A stretch of DNA of 64,000 bases from NCBI GenBank assembly GCA_032622095.1, contig CP136066.1:133827917-133891916 (forward strand), read 5' to 3'. The first letter of the stretch is position 1. Each line of letters starts with the position of its first letter. A model generated the notes under the pieces. It saw nothing but the letters and a program-made list of their open reading frames with translations. It was not told where the DNA came from and ran no database searches. This DNA is from Siphonodentalium dalli (taxonomy: Eukaryota; Mollusca; Scaphopoda; Gadilida; Siphonodentaliidae). A program made the position numbers and the translations under genes. This document shows, in pieces, positions 57,346-64,000 of the stretch.

Positions 57346-57740
57346 TAGCTCACCTGAGACGAAGTCTCCGGTGGAGCTATAGTCATCACTACTCGTCCGT
57401 CATCCGTCCATCCGTCCGTCCGTCCATCAACAATTCTTTGAACATCTTCTCCTCTGAAACCGGAAGACCAAATTGGTTCATATTTGGTGTGAATGTTCCC
57501 TAGGTGACTCTCATTCAGATTTGTTCAAATGAGGTCACTGGGTCAAATAGTTGCGAAGCCAGGGCCATAACTCTATTCCTCCATAGTAATTCTTACAACG
57601 ACTTCTTGTTCAGAACTATTGGGCCGATTTAGCTAATATTTGGTATGGAGGGTCCTTGGGTGACTGGGGTTCAGATTTGTTCAAATGGGGTCACTGGGTC
57701 AAATAGTGGCAGAGCTAGGGACATAACTTAAAAAAAAAAA
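57346..57740 (+). repeat. MITE starting with a GCTCACCTGAGAC hairpin, copy 2
   Basis: It has the same hairpin end, a GTCCGTCCGTCC leader and the same two internal units as the copy at 55057. A module of another family (AAATTTGGTATATGAATTTT, GAGTTATGGCCC) follows at 57890-58030. Confidence 0.7.
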
Positions 57741-58059
57741 AATTTAATTTTTGCATTTTGACCTTTAAGTTTTGTTTAGGACACATCACAGCCTCATATT
57801 TCTTACCTAGATTTTTCTTAGCATGTTCTTCATCTGTATGGATTTTGGTATTGTTTATTTGACCCCTTCCACTCTTGTTTTGATATAGAATTCATCCAAG
57901 ACAGGATTACTCAAACATTTTTCATCTGATCAACACCAAATTTGGTATATGAATTTTTGACACTTATATACAGATCAAGTTAAAATATGGGTTTGATCCG
58001 ATATATTTTAACAGAGTTATGGCCCTTTATAATTCACACCTCTTTGCTATGCACTATTA

Positions 58060-59230
58060 ATTTTTAAGAGAACACTGAAGCTTGTATTATTGAAAAAGCC
58101 AATTTATCATAGTGTGGTCACCTGATACTCTTGCTGAAGACTGCTTGCTTCAGACCAGTTTACCATCTGTCATTACAAGACATGACATTAGCTAAACAAC
58201 TATTCTACCAGAGTCTACAAGAATAAATAGGAATAGTCCATTGTTCATTTCTCCAAGCCTGGACATAGTGTGTCTGACATTTGTAGAATGAAGTCCCCAG
58301 ATGGTGAATTTAGTGTTGCTACCCCATACAGCAGGCTAGCATCACCAAATACACCCTCAATTACCTTATTCTGCTTAGGCCTCATCTTCTGGGACAATTT
58401 TTGAAAAAAGTGACACCATTATAACATCTGCAGAGTTATGAAACTTTACTCTTTAATGAAATTATGGAAACATTCTACCCTCCCCCACCCACCCCCACAA
58501 CATGGCCCAGACCCAACCCTGCCATCAACCAACATCCCTTCCAAGCCATATCACCTCTCAATTTAATACCTCTTCTCACCACAGAGGCATATATATATAT
58601 GTAAAGGCACAGGTCATTAATTATATAAACTCGCCAGATGACATGTATTATTCTAATCTAAACATATCTGTAGCAATTTAACAACAAACTGGTGCTCCCT
58701 GGTTAGGTGATGACTGACATTCAATGATACTGTGAATGGCTTTGATTTCTGGAATAGTGTGTCTGACATTTACATAGTGAGGTCCCCAGATGGTGAATTT
58801 AGAGTTGCTACCCCATACAGCATGCTAGCATCACCAAATACACCCGCCAGGGACCTAATTCTGCTTAGTCCTCATCTTCTGGGAAGTATCCTAAGTATCA
58901 AATTGACAGTTTGATTTAGTCACTTTTCCACCTGTTCAGTTTCAATGTCCCCCTAATTTGCAGAAGATAAAATGCATAATTGAGGTGCTCAATGGGTGTG
59001 TATCACCAACTTCAACTGTAGGACTTCAATCTGTTCCTTGGTTTTATTGGCCATTGAGGCCTAATCAGATTGGGGATGAATTTGGTGATGCTAGCCTGCC
59101 TTACAGAATATTGTCATTAAATCCACATTTTTGGGACCTAATTCTGCTAATGTCAGACATACTAAATTCAGGTTTGGCCATTTCATATTATTTTTTTAAT
59201 CACCACTTATCCAGATGAAATCATACGACT
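58060..59230. repeat. Mixed repeat region, no gene
   Basis: Diverged copies of the AGAGGGTGAATTTAG family and its companion block fill most of it. A C-rich tract lies near 58478-58500. No continuation of the DNMT3 coding sequence was seen. Confidence 0.5.
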
Positions 59231-60296
59231 AATATTCAAAGAAAAATGGGGGGGGGGGGTATATATTGGATTAAATTTGTCTTCTATCTGTCAGGCTTCC
59301 ATCCGTCTGCCTGTTGAGATGTCTATCCATCCATCTATCAACAATTGATTTCTTCTCCATATTAAAAGACGGAATGTGTTTATATAGTTCAGTGTGCATG
59401 TTCCCTAGGTGTCTAGATTTGTTCAATTAAGTTCATCACATCAAATTCATGTAGGTGCCAATCCAGGGCCATAACTCTTTCCCTCCATAGTAAGTCTTAA
59501 AACAGTTTTTTCTCAAGAACCATTAGGCCTGTATAGCTTATATTTGGTATGGAGGGGCCTTGGGTGACTGGGGTTCAGATTTGTTCATGGGGTCATTTTT
59601 AGGAAATGAGGTCCCCAGAGGGTGAATTCGGTGATGTTAGTCCACCTTGCGGAATATTGTCATTAAATTCACCTGCCAAGTTCAGACACTAAATACAGAC
59701 TCGGCTGTTCCAATATTAGTTTCTTAACCAGCACTTATCCAGGTGAAATCATACCCTGATTTTTCAAAGAAAATTGGGGGGTATATTGATATTACTAGAT
59801 GAATGGATCTCATAGATGAGGATTCACATTTGTTCTAATAGGGGCAGAGATAAGAGATTTAACTCTCCTCTATGCTGTTTGGTACTGATATAATAATATT
59901 GCTTTCTAGACAGCCTGGGTGGGGGCAATGTTTGAGGCAATGGGGAGGGAGTGTAGAGGGGTGGAGATTTGACCCCCTATTTTGATCAAAAGTTAAAAAT
60001 TTCATGCCCTAGTTGTAGATTAGATGTTCACACCAAAAATAAGTTAGAACTGTTCTCGTAGTTTGGTTTGATTTTCTAACATGTATGTTTTTAAACCATC
60101 AGTCCATATGTTTCTACTTCAGGTTAAACTGTTGGACCGAATTGGCCACATATTTGAACTTTATGGGGGTGTCAGGTTGGTAATTATCAAACGTTTGAAA
60201 GCTTGAAGTACAGCTGGTACCAGTCGTAAAATTCAACCTAAGAGGAATGTACAAAGTGATTTTTGTGAACTTAGTACTGTGGTATGGTTGTCCTCT
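59231..60296 (+). repeat. G-run repeat and partial copies of neighbouring MITEs
   Basis: A G-run at about 59249-59258 is followed by a CATCCATC leader and units like those at 55057 (GGTATGGAGGGGCCTTGGGT). A second, shorter start (AAATTGGGGGGTATATTG) lies at about 59770. Confidence 0.5.
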
Positions 60297-61483
60297 TTAA
60301 CTCTTTCGTTGCCGAGCTAATTTTACACCTAAATTGCCGGAGAATTTATGAGAAAACTGATTTTATTGTGGAAAAGTATGATACAATAATAGTCTTCTTC
60401 TTATGAAATAATGTTTCAAATATCAAGGACATGTATGTATGTGATTAGCCGGTGAATATTTTGCCGAAGAATATTCATGACAATTAAGGGGCATAACTCC
60501 TTGTAACCCAAGGGAAATAACTCCAAATAAGGATTTTTTTGCAATAATCCAATTGAAAAATGGCCCACAACCTGCTATATTCAATATTGGTTTTCTGAGA
60601 CAGTATTCCAACGATGATGATCTGATAAATCTTTCTACTGTCTTTCTCATTTTAAAAAACTTGTAAGAGTAAATTAGGGTCTAGTTCTGGTATAGCTGGA
60701 CCATATGTGACGAGCTACACAATGCAGGAGCCGATTTAGACTTTAGTTGCGACAGTTTACTATGAAAATAGCTAGGTTTTTTAATTGAGGAAAATGGCAA
60801 TTTTGACTGTCAAAAAACAAAACAAAAATTGTGATATATAATTAAATCTCTAACTACAAGCTTATCATCATTGTGCTATAAATAAAATAACAAAAATGAC
60901 ACATATGCATGTGGTCTAAACTGTAACTGAGGCACGCTGGGGCCTGTGGGAGTTCATAATCACGCCGTTTGTTTTAGCTGTGAATTACGTTTTTACCTTG
61001 AAAAATAGGTGATTCATTCAGCAAAAACGGCAATTTTGACTATTAAAAAAACTAATAAAACAATCTAAAGTACACATAATCTTTATTGTAATGTCAGGTT
61101 GTCATACTATCATGTTTAAATTAGTTAATGCATTGGTAAAATGCAGATCTTTCATATAAATAATTGTCTAAAGATATTTTTCTGAAATTGTCGGCCATTT
61201 TGGATTTCCGACTGCGGATCTTACATTATGTTTACAAACTTATTTCATTATTTTTATTTTCAAACGTCTTAAAAAGGATTAAAATTCAGATATATACTGC
61301 AGAATTTAATTAGAAACAATTAAAACAATAATTTTATGAAACTTGAAAAACTTTTTTATTGTTGTCATACAGTTGTGATCAAAATAATTACGGTTACAAT
61401 TATGGCCGATAATATCGGCCCTGGCAATTTACCGACACCACATTTGGGCCGATAATATCGGCCCCTGGCAATCAAAGAGTTAA
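60297..61483. mobile_element. TTAA-type element, 1.19 kb
   Basis: TTAA lies at both edges; inverted ends read CTCTTTCGTTGCC and GGCAATCAAAGAG. Near the right end the palindrome GGCCGATAATATCGGCC occurs twice (61404-61420 and 61447-61463). It interrupts a repeat whose uninterrupted form lies at 56750-57130. No transposase was recognised. Confidence 0.75.
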
Positions 61484-61710
61484 AAGGTAATAGGTTGGAA
61501 ATTTGTCAGTGATGTGCAATTAGAATTTCAAGGCGAAGAACCCTGCTCATTTGAGAACATCCAGCTATATATGTCCATGTTTAGAACTTAAGTGATTCTG
61601 TCAAGTACTGATTCTTGTAGTCTTCAGAGTCTCTGTCTTCTCAGTCCTTGCAGTCTGGTGAGCGACCCACAGTCATTGACTGTCTTGTTAAGATAATTGC
61701 CAAAAACCGA

Positions 61711-64000
61711 TTTCAGCATGTTACGCACCACAAGTATACAATACCACCAAGGCCACAACATATGTATGACACTTTTTAAAGAACTATCCGCATGCTCTGA
61801 CGACTTAAGAGCACAATTGGGGAACCTCGTTTACGATTTAACCACGCCTCCGTAATTACTTCCTAGATACTGTCGTTAACTCTGGCAAGCGCTGGCGGCT
61901 GGGCGGTTTATGAGAGCCGGAGCGAGTGCATGGTGTTAATTGCCAGAATTGATTGGGCATAAAATAAAAACGATATACAAAGGAGGGAAACAATATAATG
62001 TCTTGATATGATTTAAGACTGACTCAATTCATGTTCCAGGACACGTCTGCGCACAATAATAATTAATAATGTGCCTGACAAAAAAATGCGATTTTATTTA
62101 GTCCTAAGTGATTTCTTTGTATTGGGTGTGAGTGGAATTCACACGGTAACGTTCGTCTGGAGCAAGCAATGATTATGAAGTGAGAAGAAGTATTTACAGG
62201 GGCTAATGTGGTATATTATATAAACATATGCCGGTAATGAATGCGGGACATCATTACCATGGCAAACCAAAGTGATGAAAGTTGTGCTAACCTGTCCGCT
62301 CTGTCGCCTTCCTTTTCATTTGATTTTTTTAAGCGATCAGTTGTTTCTTTGCGGAGTAAAACAACTTGGTTATATAATTATTATATGGAAGGCTATCTAC
62401 ACGATGTAAAAATTACCACAAAAGAGAAATCACTGTTCATTTCGTAAAGTGCTATCGGTGTCTTTGATGAACCGGGTGTGACGGCACACAAAGGAAACCA
62501 AAACAAACTGTTCTTTAAGAATATCGCGTTTGGTGTTGACTCTTGAGTGTAATAGTAAGCCGAAGGTCATTTAAAATCGCCAGGACAAGCACCCATGTTA
62601 TTCAACGGGATATGAAGTTGTAAAATGAGGGGTGTCACAACCTATTTTGGGTGTGATTATCGGTGTGTCGGATTAACACACAGGAAACGGGGTTGCATTT
62701 CATTTGATTTCCACACGTTTGATCCGCGAATGCATTGGTAATCGACACTAGGGAAATAAATAGATTTTAGTTGTTGCGTAACAGAACAAAATTAGCTTTA
62801 ATAACACGGAAGTGATAAACTTAATACATGTGGGAACAAATACATATTGTTTAAACTATTAGTAATTCTAACCAACTACATCCACCATGCATCGAATAGT
62901 AACAATATGTTTGCCCTTATTTGTGTAACTTTATTAAACGAGAAAAATATGTATTTTCAGGAAGATAAAAGTATCCCAAGCAGAATGATATAGATCATTT
63001 ACAATCTTTGCAAAATATTCCGATCAGCTATTTATGCAATCAGCCTACATAGACCGGCCCCCAGATGAGGGTAGTGTCACACGAAAGGGTAGAAATTTTG
63101 ACGCTATCTCCAATTATCCTTGCCCCATGGGGGTTCCAAAACACTGAAGTATCCAGGGCGGAGCAGGTGGAAAATATATTTTTTTGACCTTTTTGGTGTT
63201 TTTGACCTGCAAATTTCAGTACAATCAGGAAAACCAATAAAATAAGACAAATATTGAATAAAATATACTTGAATATCAGAAATTTATTCTATCTGGGTTG
63301 CTTAACATTTATCATGTGCAAAAAGTTATATTATCCAACAATTTTTGTGAAAAATTCACGAAAATGTAAAAAAAATGCATAAATTGCAGTGCTTTTTCAA
63401 AAAGGTTTTCCAGAAGATTTCCTATAAAATTTTCATTTTTTGGTTTAAAGCTCTGTGTGGTGCATCATAATTTTCAGCAATATATACCTGATTTACTAAT
63501 GTCAACATCACAAGCAATGATATCGAACAAGCCGAGATATTTCCAAAAACTTAACCCACCCCCCTAAAACTTATTTTCTATCTGAAAATACCTGTCAAGT
63601 CAGTATAGCCCGTTTTCGTTCCGTTTTGTTAACCAATTCAGAGTCTTATCATATATTATGGAATTAGAATGTATTGGAGGAGGTTTATGTTATGGTAGAG
63701 TCTATTTTTGTTTAAATATTTGATTTTTTTGGGGTGAATTTTGATTATTTTTAAGTGAATTTTTTTTGAAAAATTCCCATGAATGTCAGTTTTATGGATA
63801 CAGCTGCACAGCATGCACCACAATAAGCATGAATTCACCTCCAATATCAGACATGAAATGCTATAATCATGTACCAGACCAGAATTAAGAAATAATGTAA
63901 AACTTAACCCTACCCCAAGATAGTGTTCTCAATGCTTTCAATTTTATGCTATACTAAACTCGAAAGGTCGTTCATACTACTTGATAGAATTCATATCATA
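61711..64000. other. Right end of window, nothing recognised
   Basis: A moderately GC-richer patch (61830-62470) has a 62-codon frame from a well-placed ATG at 62259, without a known domain. The expected DNMT3 exons for motifs VI-X are not seen. Confidence 0.4.

Noticed and set aside
62241-62447. 68-codon frame with a good ATG context at 62259
   Set aside because: No known domain, no donor that extends it, and no match to the missing DNMT3 motifs; too little to call a gene.
1-64000. tRNA, rRNA or other structured RNA genes
   Set aside because: I looked for box A/B-type and clover-leaf patterns by eye and saw none convincing; a tRNAscan or Rfam search would be decisive.

Overview
This is animal nuclear DNA: one intron-rich protein gene on the + strand, split by conventional GT-AG introns and buried in transposable elements. 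The gene is a de novo DNA methyltransferase of the DNMT3 family with PWWP, ADD and catalytic domains. The repeats point to a lophotrochozoan, most likely a bivalve mollusc. They include elements with a ~164-bp tandem core like the pearl/Helentron-type elements of oysters and clams, many GTCCGTCC-rich MITEs, and an L1/Tx1-type LINE. The species cannot be fixed from this window.

Gene layout. Fourteen coding exons lie between 1844 and 54052, and every exon junction keeps phase. Joined, they give 518 codons plus one base. The order is an N-terminal linker (1844-2116), the PWWP domain (3128-3274 and 28811-28912, split by a 25.5-kb intron), a linker (29618-33448), the ADD zinc module (34524-47243), and the start of the C5-methyltransferase domain with motif I, motif II and the catalytic Pro-Cys motif IV (52342-54052). 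The first exons lie upstream of the window. No exon for the rest of the catalytic domain is recognisable in the last ~9.9 kb, so the gene probably runs off the right end.

Mobile DNA. Introns hold (i) a 3.8-kb TIR element (3888-7725) with a decayed minus-strand gene; (ii) a ~12.8-kb foldback (9252-22078) whose ~1.3-kb arms share termini with (i), surround a minisatellite loop, and whose left arm is interrupted by a 6.8-kb pearl-like array (10093-16923) and a 943-bp MITE (16982-17924); (iii) a 5'-truncated L1/Tx1 LINE (25419-27213); (iv) a pearl-like block (37300-41850) hosting a hAT MITE that hosts a second hAT element that contains a foldback; (v) a pogo-type MITE (50897-52226) retaining a transposase C-terminus with a PCNA-binding-like motif; and (vi) several TTAA and foldback MITEs.

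Most notable: directly after the catalytic exon, a 66-bp minisatellite (53997-54730) has been built from that exon's 3' half plus its splice donor. It gives ten extra copies of the catalytic-motif coding sequence and of the 5' splice site. Differences between these copies and the true exon include changes at both of the exon's CpG sites that look like cytosine deamination, which fits methylation of the methyltransferase gene itself.
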